A DNA stretch of 41,497 nucleotides from Rhizorhabdus sp. (lineage in GTDB: Bacteria; Pseudomonadota; Alphaproteobacteria; Sphingomonadales; Sphingomonadaceae). The position numbers and the translations under genes are program-made. The stretch is from the NCBI RefSeq assembly GCF_018006725.1, contig NZ_JAGMXV010000017.1, positions 1 to 41,497 of the forward strand, read 5' to 3'. Positions 1 through 8,815 of the stretch are shown here, piece after piece. The notes below the pieces were generated by a model. That model was not told the origin of the DNA. It worked only from the letters and a program-made list of their open reading frames with translations, and searched no databases. Position 1 is the stretch's first letter, and each line of letters begins with the position of its first letter.

Positions 1-236
1 CGTCGGAACGGCCCTGAAGTCCCGGAAATGTCCCACATTCTGTCACCACGCGCGCGGCCAGCCAGGCGGGCGATGCGCCCCTGACATAGGTCAACGATGC
101 CCAACCAGAGCGGACGCAGTTCGCCCGGATTGAGCCCGTCAAAGGCACCAGTTTCTGCGGCGCTCTCTGGGCCAGCCGCCACTGCAGGCGCAGCAGCAGG
201 GTCGGCGCTGTCGACAGCCGGCAAACCGCCTGACAT
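1..236 (-). CDS. Partial hypothetical protein running off the left edge
   Basis: A reading frame on the minus strand stays open from an ATG at 236 to the window edge, about 78 codons. The translation starts with an Ala/Pro/Gly-rich stretch and then becomes more protein-like, with the segment GELRPLWLGIVDLCQGRIA. I do not recognise a family. It is divergent from the small gene starting at 285, so the 48 bases between them would hold both promoters. The overlapping plus-strand frame has an Arg/Pro/Ser-rich translation typical of a shadow, which supports the minus-strand reading. The C-terminus is outside the window. Confidence 0.5.
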   Translation of the reverse strand, partial: MSGGLPAVDSADPAAAPAVAAGPESAAETGAFDGLNPGELRPLWLGIVDLCQGRIARLAGRARGDRMWDISGTSGPFR

Positions 237-284
237 ATTGGCCGCGACGCAGCCTCCATCAGTTCGAGGGAATGTTCCCAGCCC

Positions 285-554
285 ATGTCCGCCGACCGCC
301 GACCTAACCCCGACATCACGGATGCAGCGGAAAAGGCGGCGAAGGCGCTGGACGGGCTGGAGGCGCGGCCTCGCCGCGCACGGTCGGCTGCCGCGAACCT
401 GGTCATCGCGAATGCAGAGAAGATCAAGGCAGCCCACGACCGCGGCCACAGCTACGTTGCCATCGCCAAGACGATGAGCGATGCCACCGGCATCAGGGTC
501 ACCGACAAGAATCTGCGCCGCATCTTGAAGGAGTTGGCCGCGGGCCAGCCCTAA
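285..554 (+). CDS. Small hypothetical protein with a possible helix-turn-helix tail
   Basis: An 89-residue, charged, Ala-rich protein with no membrane segment or signal peptide. The C-terminal half reads like a small helix-turn-helix unit: a helical segment followed by YVAIAKTM and ITDKNLRRILKEL-like residues (IRVTDKNLRRILKELAAG). Such short proteins often sit in plasmid mobilisation or regulatory loci, but I cannot assign a family. A GAGGGA about 11 bases before the ATG at 285 can serve as ribosome binding site. It precedes the pilus operon by about 280 bases and is probably not part of it, since hairpins lie between. Confidence 0.55.
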   Translation: MSADRRPNPDITDAAEKAAKALDGLEARPRRARSAAANLVIANAEKIKAAHDRGHSYVAIAKTMSDATGIRVTDKNLRRILKELAAGQP

Positions 555-564
555 GCGCGCTGAA

Positions 565-590
565 AGCCGTCCGGCACCCGCTGGACGGCT
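565..590 (+). terminator. Hairpin after the small gene
   Basis: A perfect 8-bp inverted repeat (AGCCGTCC / GGACGGCT) with a 10-base loop starts ten bases after the stop codon of the gene ending at 554. No T-run follows, so it may be a weak or Rho-assisted terminator. Confidence 0.4.
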
Positions 591-690
591 GGTGACGCCG
601 TGCCACGCGGCACCCGAGGTTCAGGCCGGCGAGGAACCCCCTCGGCCAATCCGCGGACCCGAGGGCGCGCCGTGGTTCGCCGGTCCACGG

Positions 691-745
691 ACCGCGCCCG
701 GGCGTGGGCCCGGGGGCGGTCCCAACAGCGTGGTCTCCTTTTTTT
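691..745 (+). terminator. GC-rich hairpin followed by a T-run, upstream of the pilus operon
   Basis: Positions 691-720 form a long GC stem (ACCGCGCCCGGG against CCCGGGGGCGGT, one mismatch). A run of seven T lies at 739-745, after a spacer of about 18 bases. The spacing is too long for a textbook terminator, so the call is tentative. The gene-free stretch 555-836 otherwise shows only high GC and, presumably, the pilus operon promoter, which I could not locate. Confidence 0.3.
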
Positions 746-836
746 CCGATCGCTTCTCACAATCGTGCAGCGCACCGCGTCTTAGCGTCGAGCCGCCGTC
801 TGATCGGCTCCGCGACCAGACACGGAGCGGACCGAG

Positions 837-2687
837 ATGCGCACGAGGCTTGGGTACATTCTGTCCACGTTGGCGATGACCGCCGCGCTGGGGTCGTGCG
901 ATGTGGCCCGGCAGGCCGAGGACAGGATCAACGCGGCGGACGCTAGGGCCGGAGCTTTCGCCGCCCAGGCCAGGTCTCCGCAGAACGGACTGACCTCGCC
1001 GGTGAAAGTATTTCAATCGGCCCGCCTGGGCGGAACCGCGATCAGGCGGGATCAGAACCGGGAACTCCCCGACTACGTCGAAGGGCATGCCAGCTCGGCC
1101 AATGCCATCACCCTCACCAGGGACGAGCCCTTGTCGCTGGCCGATCTAGGGGCGGCGATCGCCCAGGGCAGCGCGATTCCGGTCCGCCTTGCCGACGGGG
1201 CCGCCGACCCGAGCGCCGGCTGCCGCGGCAGCACTGCGGCACCACCCTCCAACCTTCCCGTCGGGCAAGCGGCGGCGCCCGGGCCGATAGGCCAAGGCGG
1301 GGCGATAGGCCAGGGCGGGGCGATAGGCCAGGGCGGGGCGATGGGGCCCGGCAGCTTGCCGGTCTACCTGCCGGGCTTCGCGGCCGGCGCCGGGATCGCG
1401 CTGCCCACCTCCGACACGATGACCGTAAACTACAACGGCTCGCTCTCCGGACTGCTCGACCTGATTTCGGACCGGTTCGACGTCTACTGGTCCTACACCG
1501 GCAGTGTGATCGCGATCAGCCGCTGCGTGACAAGGACCTTCAGCATCGCCCAGATGCCAGGCTCCTCGACCGTCAAGGCGCTGCTCTCCGGCGATGCCGG
1601 GTCAACGAGCGGCTCCTCGACGGGGTCCGGCACCGGCCAGGCCTCAAGCACCGCCGCCAGCTCGGATGGATCCGGCCAGGGCGGCTCGAGCTCCTCGTCG
1701 CAGAGCACAAGCACGACGGCAAGCCTGGATTACTGGAGCGAGCTGAAACCGACGCTGGAGGCGCTTGCCGGGCCGAATTCGACAATCGCCTTGTCCCCCG
1801 TCGCCGGCAACGTGACCGTCGTCGCCACCCGGCGGGCGATGTCCCGGATCGAGCAGCACATCGCCGCGGAGAACCGCCGGCTGACGCGACAGATCTCGAT
1901 ATCGGTGGTCACGCTGTCCGTCACTCTTGACGACAAGGATGCCCTCGGCATCAGCCTCGACACGATTTTCGCCGATGCCGGCCTCAAGCTTCGCTTCGCG
2001 GGCCCGACGCCGGCCCTGGGCGTGGAAGGCCTGGGAAGCATCGGAATTGCCTTCATCGAGCCTTCGCCCGCGAACGCGTCTTCGGTCGCCAAGAAATTCG
2101 CCGGCACCAACGATTATGTGCAGGCTCTCTCGACGTCGACGAACCTCGCTGTCCAGAAAACTGCCTCGGTCATCACCGCAAACGGCGCGGTGGTACCGAT
2201 CTTCGACGGCCGGCGGCGCGACATCGTCAGCGGTTCTCAGGTCGTGCCGGTCCAGAACGTCGGGGTGATCACGACGCAAAACATCAAGACCCTGACGGAG
2301 GGCCAGACCTTGCAGGTCATGGCCAGGACGATCGATCCGATCGGCATCCAGGTCTATTTTGCTCAGTCGACCCGGCAGATCCTGAAAGTTGACAAGGAAG
2401 TTTCCCAACAGTCGGTGCAGCAGCTGCCCACGATCGGCGAGCAGAGCGGCGTCTCCTTCGCCATGGTCCCGAGCGGCGCTTCGATCATCGGCCTCGGGCT
2501 CGACGAGACCACAGACTCCGTCGACGGGCGCGGCACGGGCTCACCCTGGAACATCCTCCTCGGCGGCTCGATCTCCGGCCAGAAGCAGCGCCGCCGGCTG
2601 ATCACGATCATCACCCTGCTCGAGATCGACCCTTTCGCCGCGCCTCAGGGCGAAAACCAGGCGGTCGCGGCGCGGCGGGCCGGCTGA
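837..2687 (+). CDS. pilN: PilN-type lipoprotein secretin of an R64-like type IVb pilus
   Basis: This is the outer-membrane pore through which the pilus is extruded. The 616-residue length fits the R64 PilN/BfpB secretins. A signal sequence ends in a lipobox (ALGSC, Cys21), so the mature protein is lipid-anchored. A Gly/Gln-rich low-complexity stretch with an 18-bp DNA repeat lies near residues 150-170, and a second Ser/Gly-rich linker near 250-290. A secretin N-domain covers about 295-370. The C-terminal third (about 450-600) carries the beta-rich secretin core with VPVQNVGVIT and a Gly-rich membrane strand near LGGSISGQKQRR. The ATG at 837 is preceded by GGAGCGG. It is the first gene of the pil operon; pilO starts 7 bases after its stop. 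Confidence 0.88.
   Translation: MRTRLGYILSTLAMTAALGSCDVARQAEDRINAADARAGAFAAQARSPQNGLTSPVKVFQSARLGGTAIRRDQNRELPDYVEGHASSANAITLTRDEPLSLADLGAAIAQGSAIPVRLADGAADPSAGCRGSTAAPPSNLPVGQAAAPGPIGQGGAIGQGGAIGQGGAMGPGSLPVYLPGFAAGAGIALPTSDTMTVNYNGSLSGLLDLISDRFDVYWSYTGSVIAISRCVTRTFSIAQMPGSSTVKALLSGDAGSTSGSSTGSGTGQASSTAASSDGSGQGGSSSSSQSTSTTASLDYWSELKPTLEALAGPNSTIALSPVAGNVTVVATRRAMSRIEQHIAAENRRLTRQISISVVTLSVTLDDKDALGISLDTIFADAGLKLRFAGPTPALGVEGLGSIGIAFIEPSPANASSVAKKFAGTNDYVQALSTSTNLAVQKTASVITANGAVVPIFDGRRRDIVSGSQVVPVQNVGVITTQNIKTLTEGQTLQVMARTIDPIGIQVYFAQSTRQILKVDKEVSQQSVQQLPTIGEQSGVSFAMVPSGASIIGLGLDETTDSVDGRGTGSPWNILLGGSISGQKQRRRLITIITLLEIDPFAAPQGENQAVAARRAG
1284..1337 (+). repeat. Three 18-bp tandem repeats inside pilN
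   Basis: Unit GCGATAGGCCAGGGCGGG, with the first copy differing at two bases. It encodes repeated AIGQGG hexapeptides in the flexible linker of the secretin. The length is a multiple of three, so copy-number change would keep the frame. Confidence 0.9.
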
Positions 2688-2694
2688 CCCGATC

Positions 2695-4152
2695 ATGGAG
2701 CGCGCAGTCGTTCATCGCTTCGGTGGCCGGCGCTGGGCCTTCGGCCTGACCTGGTACAACGGCGACAGCGAGGTCGAGGCCAAAGGCTCGTTGCGGGACC
2801 AGGCAGCGTCGATGGTCGACGCGCTGAAACGGCAGGGGGCAAACGCGGTCTGCCTGCGCCGCGACGGCATAAGCCAATATGCGGTGGCCGACCTTCCGCC
2901 GGAAAAGTCCACGCGTCCCGGCCTTTTCCGCAAGTTGCACGCAGGGGCCGCCGCTCTGGCAACGATCCTGCCGCCCGACGCCCTCGGGTGCTGGCCGATG
3001 CCCGACGGCGATTTCCTCGGTCTCGCCCTGACCGACGGCATGGTGGTCCCGTCCACCGACATCGTGCTCGACGGTCCCGCCGCAGGCCTCGGCTGGCTGC
3101 TCGACGAAATCAGGTCGTTTGGAGCGGGCGTCGGGGATCGCGCCGAAATCTTCGTGCCGATCGAATGGACCCGGCCGACCGACGCCACGGAGAACCTGAT
3201 CGAGGGCCTGACTGCCGAGAGAATCTCTAACCCGGAGCTGCGCGATGCCTGCCTGCAGCTCGCGAGAGAACGTAGTGCGAGGGGGCTCACCCCCCTCCTC
3301 TTTCGTGCCTCGCCTCCGGTCGAGGATCTGCTCGACGGCCTCCAGGGCGTTGCGCCGCTCGAGGCACCAGGTCGGCTCGGCAATCTCGGACCGGCCCTGC
3401 GACACCCGGCGATCGCCGCCGGGGTCTTGGTCTCGGTCTGCACCGTCGGCGCCATCATCACGCTGAACGACAGGGTCTTCCGCAGGCCGGCACCCCAGAT
3501 CGCCGCGCCGGTCCAGGCGGCCATCCGCCTGCAGCCGGGCTGGATGCTGGCGCCCTCGCCTGCCGAGTTCGTGCGAACCTGCAGGGAAGCGCTTGGGCGG
3601 CTCGTCGTCGCGCCGCCGGCCGGCTGGGTCGTCGCGGTCTATGGGTGCGAACCCTCGGCCGGCACCGGGGCCGCCTTCGCGCAGTACCAGATGGTCCGGC
3701 CGCCGAGCGAAGACGATCTGAAGGCGCTGCGCACGGCGCTTCAACCACGAGCGATCGAATTCGTGGATACGTCGCTCCGGAATGCCAGGGTGACCTCCTC
3801 CCTTCCCCCGCTCGGCTCCCGGCCGGAGGAAGAGCCCCTCGACAGGCAGCTCCTGTATGAGCGGCTCCTTCGGTTGCGGAAGCATACGATCGAGGTCGCC
3901 ATCGGCGACGGCGGCCGCGCGGGGCGCCAGGCGGCACTGCCTGGGGCAGCCGCATCGAGCCCCGGTGAGCATGCGGCAACCACGGTCACGATGACCGGCC
4001 CGCTCAGCCTGCGTCACTGGTCCGAGCTGATGCAGATACCCGGCCTCGTGCTCACCTCCGTCAAGGTCGACCTCGCCGGGCCCGGCGAGGTCGGGGGGGC
4101 GGAGAGCGGCCTGCAAGTCACCGTTCGCGGAGAAGTCTATGCGCGCTCCTGA
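2695..4152 (+). CDS. pilO: PilO-like pilus assembly protein
   Basis: A 485-residue protein in the position of pilO in R64-type pil operons, between the secretin and pilP. The N-terminal half (about 1-230) is a soluble domain of the type 4b pilus PilO2 kind. A single hydrophobic segment lies near residues 238-258 (HPAIAAGVLVSVCTVGAIIT). The C-terminal half would be periplasmic and ends in a domain like those that couple the inner-membrane platform to the secretin. There is no nucleotide-binding motif. The ATG at 2695 has no strong Shine-Dalgarno, and translation is probably coupled to pilN. The assignment rests mainly on gene order, length and topology. Confidence 0.75.
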   Translation: MERAVVHRFGGRRWAFGLTWYNGDSEVEAKGSLRDQAASMVDALKRQGANAVCLRRDGISQYAVADLPPEKSTRPGLFRKLHAGAAALATILPPDALGCWPMPDGDFLGLALTDGMVVPSTDIVLDGPAAGLGWLLDEIRSFGAGVGDRAEIFVPIEWTRPTDATENLIEGLTAERISNPELRDACLQLARERSARGLTPLLFRASPPVEDLLDGLQGVAPLEAPGRLGNLGPALRHPAIAAGVLVSVCTVGAIITLNDRVFRRPAPQIAAPVQAAIRLQPGWMLAPSPAEFVRTCREALGRLVVAPPAGWVVAVYGCEPSAGTGAAFAQYQMVRPPSEDDLKALRTALQPRAIEFVDTSLRNARVTSSLPPLGSRPEEEPLDRQLLYERLLRLRKHTIEVAIGDGGRAGRQAALPGAAASSPGEHAATTVTMTGPLSLRHWSELMQIPGLVLTSVKVDLAGPGEVGGAESGLQVTVRGEVYARS

Positions 4153-4987
4153 CAGCCTGATCACCTTGCTCGCCCTGCTCGCGATTGCCGCCTCGGCAAT
4201 CACCGCGGCAGAGCCTGCCTGGGCGCAGCCGCTGCCCGGCGCCGGCGGCCCGGCCGCAGTTGCCTTGCCCGGCCCGCCGGGCAACACACCGCCGGCGCCG
4301 GCGACGAGCGTTGCGCCGCCGGCGCTCGTCCCGCCGTTGCCGGAAGGCCATACCCTGCCCGCGCCCGCGGGCCCGGCGGAGAGACCGTCCGAGGGACGTC
4401 CGGGCGATCCGCAGGACTGGGCGAGGTCGGCCGGCACTTCGATCGCCGGGGCACCCGCGAAGGGTGGCCCGGCACCTTCGAGGGCCTACCTGGACGGCCT
4501 CGAAAACCTCAACGACGACCTCACGATGATCACCCTGCGCAAGCGCCGCGACAAGGCCGCGGCTGACGGAGGAAACGCCGATACCCGCGGCACGACGCAG
4601 CCGACCGGACCCTCGGCTCCGTCGCAAGCGGAACCCAAGCCCGCCGCTGTTGAGATCCCGGCGCTGAGGGTGGTCGGCATCGACCGGTTCCGGGGCCGCG
4701 TTCATGTCCTGCTGCGGACCAGCGGCGGCGTGCGCAGCTATGCGCCCGGAGATCCCATCGACGACCGCTGGAGCGTCAGGTCGATCGGCGCCGACGGCAC
4801 GGTGAAGATCTCGGACCGGATTGCCGGCCCGGATTCCAAGCTGGTGCAGGTGCCCGGCGGCCGCGGGCCGTTCGGCGGGCCGGTCGCGGGCGCGCCCGCG
4901 GGCGGTCCCGTGACGATCAGCCCCTCCCCGCCGCCGCCGCAGCAGCCCTCCGCGGCGCGGCCGCCCCGATCGCGCACGGCCGGTTGA
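4139..4987 (+). CDS. pilP: PilP-like periplasmic pilus protein
   Basis: A 282-residue exported protein. A signal peptide with a hydrophobic core and a cleavage site near AWAQ (about residue 30) is followed by a long Pro/Ala linker. A small globular domain lies at about 175-245 and contains LRVVGIDRFRGRVHVLL and YAPGDPIDDRWSVRSIG, which resembles the C-domain of PilP/GspC-type proteins that contact the secretin. The tail is Pro-rich. The start overlaps the end of pilO by 14 bases. In R64, PilP is a periplasmic accessory of thin-pilus assembly, and the same role is inferred here. Confidence 0.75.
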   Translation: MRAPDSLITLLALLAIAASAITAAEPAWAQPLPGAGGPAAVALPGPPGNTPPAPATSVAPPALVPPLPEGHTLPAPAGPAERPSEGRPGDPQDWARSAGTSIAGAPAKGGPAPSRAYLDGLENLNDDLTMITLRKRRDKAAADGGNADTRGTTQPTGPSAPSQAEPKPAAVEIPALRVVGIDRFRGRVHVLLRTSGGVRSYAPGDPIDDRWSVRSIGADGTVKISDRIAGPDSKLVQVPGGRGPFGGPVAGAPAGGPVTISPSPPPPQQPSAARPPRSRTAG

Positions 4988-4989
4988 CG

Positions 4990-6783
4990 ATGGGGGCCCT
5001 TTCCGCCTTGCCCGATGCCAACGTCGACGATCGCCCCGACGACGCGGCTGGCCAGTTCGTCTCGGCGGCGCTGCTGACGCGCCCTGGCCATGAGCTGTGG
5101 AAGCAACTTTCCTCGCAGATCACGAACGTCGTAGCCCTGTTCGACGACGGCACGCTCTACGTGCTGAAGGGGCATCGGGCGGACATGCATGTGCGCGACT
5201 TCGTCCAGCGTGCCAAGGGCCTCGGCTACGAGGTCCGCGTCGTCCTCGAAGTCAACATGGACGAGCTGAACCGACTGCGGTCCGGTTCAAAAGACCTCGC
5301 TGGCAACCGGGCGCCGGCGAACGCCGGCGAATACTCGACCGACATCGACCCGGCAGCGGTCGGGATCTCATACATCCGCGCCGCTTTCGCCGCCGGCGCG
5401 ACCGATATCCATTTCGAAGTCTCGCACGCCGCGAACCGGACGACGATCGACATCAGGGTCAACACCCTGATCCACCCGCGCTTCGGCGAACAAGCCGCCG
5501 AGATCGGCGAAAAGATCATCCGGGCGCTCTACAACCTTGGCGACTCCGGCGATGGGTCGTTCAACACGAAATCGTCGAAGTCGACCCGCCTCACGCGCCA
5601 GAGCGTGGAGGAACGCTCGACGCGGAAGCTCGAACTGCCCGATGGCATAAAACTATGCCGCTTCACCTCGTTCCCGATACAGGACGGCATCGCCTGTTCG
5701 ATGCGCATCCATCCGGTCGCTGCAGCCGGGCGATCAATGCTGCAGCTCGGTCTCGCCCAGCCGCAGGTGGACCTGCTCATGGAACTGGGGACCGATGGAG
5801 AGGGCGGCCTGACCCTGATCGCCGGCATGACCGGCTCGGGCAAGACCACGCTTCTGAAAAGCTGGCTGGAAGCGGTCTACGCCCACTACGAGGGCACCAA
5901 GCGGTTCGTCGGTGTCCAGGATCCGCACGAAGTCGACATCGTCGGCATGCTGTCGCTCGACGCCTCCGCCACCGACGACGCCACCGCCCGCGAAAGCGAG
6001 TACGACGCGATCCTGAAGCGGATCGCCCGCGCGGATCCTGACTTCCTGCTGATGGGCGAGATTCGAGACAAGAGTTCCGCCCAGCTCGCGATGAGCCTCG
6101 CCAACTTCGGGACGTTCGTCACCTCCACGTTCCACGCGGAATCTGCTGCGGCACTGCCGTTCCGGCTCAACGGCGCGGAATTCGCCCTCGAGGACACGAA
6201 AGTCTTCAACCACCACGTCACGCGCGGGCTCGCCCATATGCGGCTGCTCCCGATGGTCTGCCCGGAATGCAGCATCCCCCGAGCCGAGTGGAGCAGCCGG
6301 CGGGCGGAGCTTCATGCCGTCGGCTCGTTCCGGATGACCGAGGACCAGCATTTCGACCTCTACGACAAGATCGTCGCGCGCATCGAGACCTACGGTGCAC
6401 GTGTCTCCGGCGCTGCGCCGGACATGAGCATGGTCCGGGCGCGCGGACTCGGTTGCCGGAACTGCTGCGGCGACCGGATCGACACAAGGCCCCGCCCGTT
6501 GCGCGGTATCAAGGGCATGACGATCGCGGCGCACGTCATGCGCACGGACGCTCGATTCATGTCGCTCGTTCGCCGGGGTTTGATCTCGAAGGCTGAATCC
6601 TATGCCTATGCGCGCGACGGCGAGGTCAACCGGATGACGTCGCTCGACCGCGCGGTCGCGCAGATGCTCGCCGGTTCGATCGATCCTTCCGCTGTCCATG
6701 CCCGCTTCAAGAAGCTGCAGTCCGACCGGATGATCGACGAAGATCCCGCGACTTCCGGTGATGACCTCGAGGCAACCCCATGA
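4990..6783 (+). CDS. pilQ: PilQ pilus-extension ATPase (GspE/VirB11 family)
   Basis: This cytoplasmic ATPase should drive prepilin polymerisation. The Walker A motif GMTGSGKTT lies near residues 279-287. An Asp box-like segment (VQDPHEVDI) follows, then Walker B in DFLLMGEIRDK and the His box region with TSTFHAESAA. Cysteine pairs (CPEC and CRNCC) near 420 and 490 look like the zinc-binding site common in GspE-type ATPases. An in-frame TTG at 4984 is the alternative start; I prefer the ATG at 4990 just after the pilP stop. It overlaps pilR by 4 bases (ATGA). Confidence 0.88.
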   Translation: MGALSALPDANVDDRPDDAAGQFVSAALLTRPGHELWKQLSSQITNVVALFDDGTLYVLKGHRADMHVRDFVQRAKGLGYEVRVVLEVNMDELNRLRSGSKDLAGNRAPANAGEYSTDIDPAAVGISYIRAAFAAGATDIHFEVSHAANRTTIDIRVNTLIHPRFGEQAAEIGEKIIRALYNLGDSGDGSFNTKSSKSTRLTRQSVEERSTRKLELPDGIKLCRFTSFPIQDGIACSMRIHPVAAAGRSMLQLGLAQPQVDLLMELGTDGEGGLTLIAGMTGSGKTTLLKSWLEAVYAHYEGTKRFVGVQDPHEVDIVGMLSLDASATDDATARESEYDAILKRIARADPDFLLMGEIRDKSSAQLAMSLANFGTFVTSTFHAESAAALPFRLNGAEFALEDTKVFNHHVTRGLAHMRLLPMVCPECSIPRAEWSSRRAELHAVGSFRMTEDQHFDLYDKIVARIETYGARVSGAAPDMSMVRARGLGCRNCCGDRIDTRPRPLRGIKGMTIAAHVMRTDARFMSLVRRGLISKAESYAYARDGEVNRMTSLDRAVAQMLAGSIDPSAVHARFKKLQSDRMIDEDPATSGDDLEATP

Positions 6784-8024
6784 AGAGCGAGGCTTCCGGG
6801 ACCGCCACGTCGCGGGGCCGCCTTCGTCTCGCTGCGGCACGGCCGCCGCCGCCGAGCGGCGGTAGATCCGAAGCCTCCGCGCAGCCGAAGATTTCTCATC
6901 GGGTCGAGAAGAAGCCCGTCGACCTCCGCTGGAAGGGAACGCGCCTGCAGCGCCTCGATGCCCGCTATCAGCTTCGGCTGTTCAGAACGAGGGACGAGGA
7001 GCGCTGGCAGTTCTTCGATCTGCTGGCCCACCAGCTCGAAACCGGGGAAAAAATGGGCACCGCGCTCGAGAAGATCTGGTCTGACGTCACCGACAACGGG
7101 TCAAGCTTGTCCGAGCCAATCGCCGTGGTTGTGGGGTGCTGGTATCGACCGCTGGCAAATGCCACCAAGAAGCTTCATGAGCTCGGCGTCGGGCTGATAC
7201 CGCCCCAGGAACTCACCCTTATCGCCGCCGGCGAAGACACACCGGCGTTTCCCACCATGCTCCGGCGTGCCGGCGAGATCGCCGACAACAGGCAAGAGGT
7301 GCGGGAAGCCATCCTCGAATCGCTTTCGTTCCCTGGCTACCTGCTGGTGCTCGTCATCAGCGTCGTCGTGTTCATGACAACTTTTTTCATCCCCGAGGTC
7401 GTTGCGCAGACCGGCGCGTCGACCGTCCAGCGGTTCACCGGCCTTGCCAAGGCGACCATCCAGTTCTCCGAAGTCGTGCGGTTCAGCCTGGTGCCGGCCG
7501 GCATCGCGGCGATCGCCGCGGCGCTGTGGGTCAGGTGGGCACTGCCGAACTGGGACAGCCCGCGTCGTGCCCGAACCGCGGAGCGGTACTGGCCGTTCAA
7601 CGTCTACAAGATCATCGAGGCATCGAGCTTCGCCTACGCACTTTCCCTGCTGATCGACAAGACGGGCAATGAACAGGAGGCTCTCGGTCACATCGCGAAG
7701 CGCTCCACGACCTACGTGAGAAAGCGCATCGAGCGCATCATGCAACAGACCGGAAAGTCGCTGGGTTCGGCAATGAACGCGACCGGCGATCAATTTCCGG
7801 ATCCGCAGCTCATCAAGTCGATCACCTCCTACCAGCAGTCCAGCAATCTCGGCGAGCAACTCGAACGCCTGCTGCCCAGGTGGAAAAAACAGCAGATCAG
7901 GCGCATAAAAACGGCCGCGAAATCACTCGGACGCACACTCAGTTTCATTGCGCTGTCCGTGATCATTTTCCTGTTCGTCGGGCTGAACGCGATCATCGAG
8001 CAGGCCTCCGGCCTCGGGAGATGA
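6780..8024 (+). CDS. pilR: PilR inner-membrane platform protein (GspF/T2SSF family)
   Basis: A polytopic protein of 414 residues that would form the inner-membrane base on which PilQ acts. Hydrophobic segments are visible at about 182-202 (FPGYLLVLVISVVVF), 225-250 and 380-405. Two cytoplasmic helical T2SSF repeats flank them, each with the usual acidic/Gly features, for example SLGSAMNATGDQFPD in the second. The first 50 residues are basic and Ser/Pro-rich and are probably unstructured. Its ATG lies in an ATGA overlap with pilQ, which implies translational coupling. About 170 bases of apparently non-coding sequence separate it from pilS. Confidence 0.87.
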   Translation: MKSEASGTATSRGRLRLAAARPPPPSGGRSEASAQPKISHRVEKKPVDLRWKGTRLQRLDARYQLRLFRTRDEERWQFFDLLAHQLETGEKMGTALEKIWSDVTDNGSSLSEPIAVVVGCWYRPLANATKKLHELGVGLIPPQELTLIAAGEDTPAFPTMLRRAGEIADNRQEVREAILESLSFPGYLLVLVISVVVFMTTFFIPEVVAQTGASTVQRFTGLAKATIQFSEVVRFSLVPAGIAAIAAALWVRWALPNWDSPRRARTAERYWPFNVYKIIEASSFAYALSLLIDKTGNEQEALGHIAKRSTTYVRKRIERIMQQTGKSLGSAMNATGDQFPDPQLIKSITSYQQSSNLGEQLERLLPRWKKQQIRRIKTAAKSLGRTLSFIALSVIIFLFVGLNAIIEQASGLGR

Positions 8025-8197
8025 TGACCGAGGCTGCGCGCGGCCGGCGAAACGTGCCCGCCGAATTGATCCTCGGCGCTACCGGTGGCAGCACCGTCCG
8101 GTCTTGGTGGTCACCACCTTCTCATCGATTTCGCGTTCACCGTTTACGTCACCTCGCTCAGCCACAGCACATGAAAAGCAATAGAAGGATTCCCATC

Positions 8198-8809
8198 ATG
8201 AACGACAGCACCGTCCGCCCGAACATCGCGATGGTGAGCGCCAGCGAAACCGGCTTGGCACGGCCAGCGCGCGGCAGGCCGAGGCACCTGCGCCATGACG
8301 CTGGCTCGCCGCTGCTCGAGATGATCACCTCCAACGGCATGCGCGCATTCGGCGTGATCACCGTGCTCGGCCTCATCGGGGTCGCCTGGGCGACCTTGCG
8401 CGGGTCGGACTTCATCACCGACCTCGTGACGCTGGGCAGCGTGGTGCGGACGGCGAATCCCAGCGGCTACGGCACCGGCGCCCTGAGCTCGGCTCCCTAT
8501 CTGGCCTCCGAGCGCATTCCGTCGAAACTGAAGAACGGGACCACCAACCTGCAGAACATGTGGGGCGGCGCGACGACTCTGACCGGAAACGGGCAGACCG
8601 TGTTCATCGATACGGTGGGGGTGCCGAAGTCCGACTGCATCGGGGAGCTGCCCAAGGTTCCCAACGACGTGGTGTCGGTCCGTGTCGCATCGACGGCCGA
8701 GGGTCTGCCGGCGGCGACGGCGCTTGCGATGAACCCCGGGATCACCGCCGACGTCGCATACGCGGCCTGCGCGAATGCATCGAACGCGATCCGCTTCGAG
8801 TTTCGGTGA
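8198..8809 (+). CDS. pilS: PilS type IVb major prepilin
   Basis: A 203-residue type IVb prepilin. A long basic leader of 36 residues ends in AG, followed by SPLLE, which puts the conserved Glu at +5. A hydrophobic N-terminal helix (FGVITVLGLIGVAWA) comes next. Two cysteines near the C-terminus (SDCIGE and YAACAN) can form the usual pilin disulfide. The ATG at 8198 is chosen because GAAGGA sits eight bases upstream; an ATG at 8171 is in frame but less well placed. The residue at +2 is Pro, which is unusual. No prepilin peptidase is in the window, so processing relies on a gene elsewhere. Confidence 0.87.
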   Translation: MNDSTVRPNIAMVSASETGLARPARGRPRHLRHDAGSPLLEMITSNGMRAFGVITVLGLIGVAWATLRGSDFITDLVTLGSVVRTANPSGYGTGALSSAPYLASERIPSKLKNGTTNLQNMWGGATTLTGNGQTVFIDTVGVPKSDCIGELPKVPNDVVSVRVASTAEGLPAATALAMNPGITADVAYAACANASNAIRFEFR

Positions 8810-8815
8810 ACGAAA

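Noticed and set aside
2611..4437. Very long open frame on the minus strand opposite pilO and pilP
   Set aside because: It is one of many shadows created by high GC. The plus-strand frames have proper signal peptides, start/stop coupling and family features, and the antisense translation is Arg/Gly/Pro-rich without motifs.
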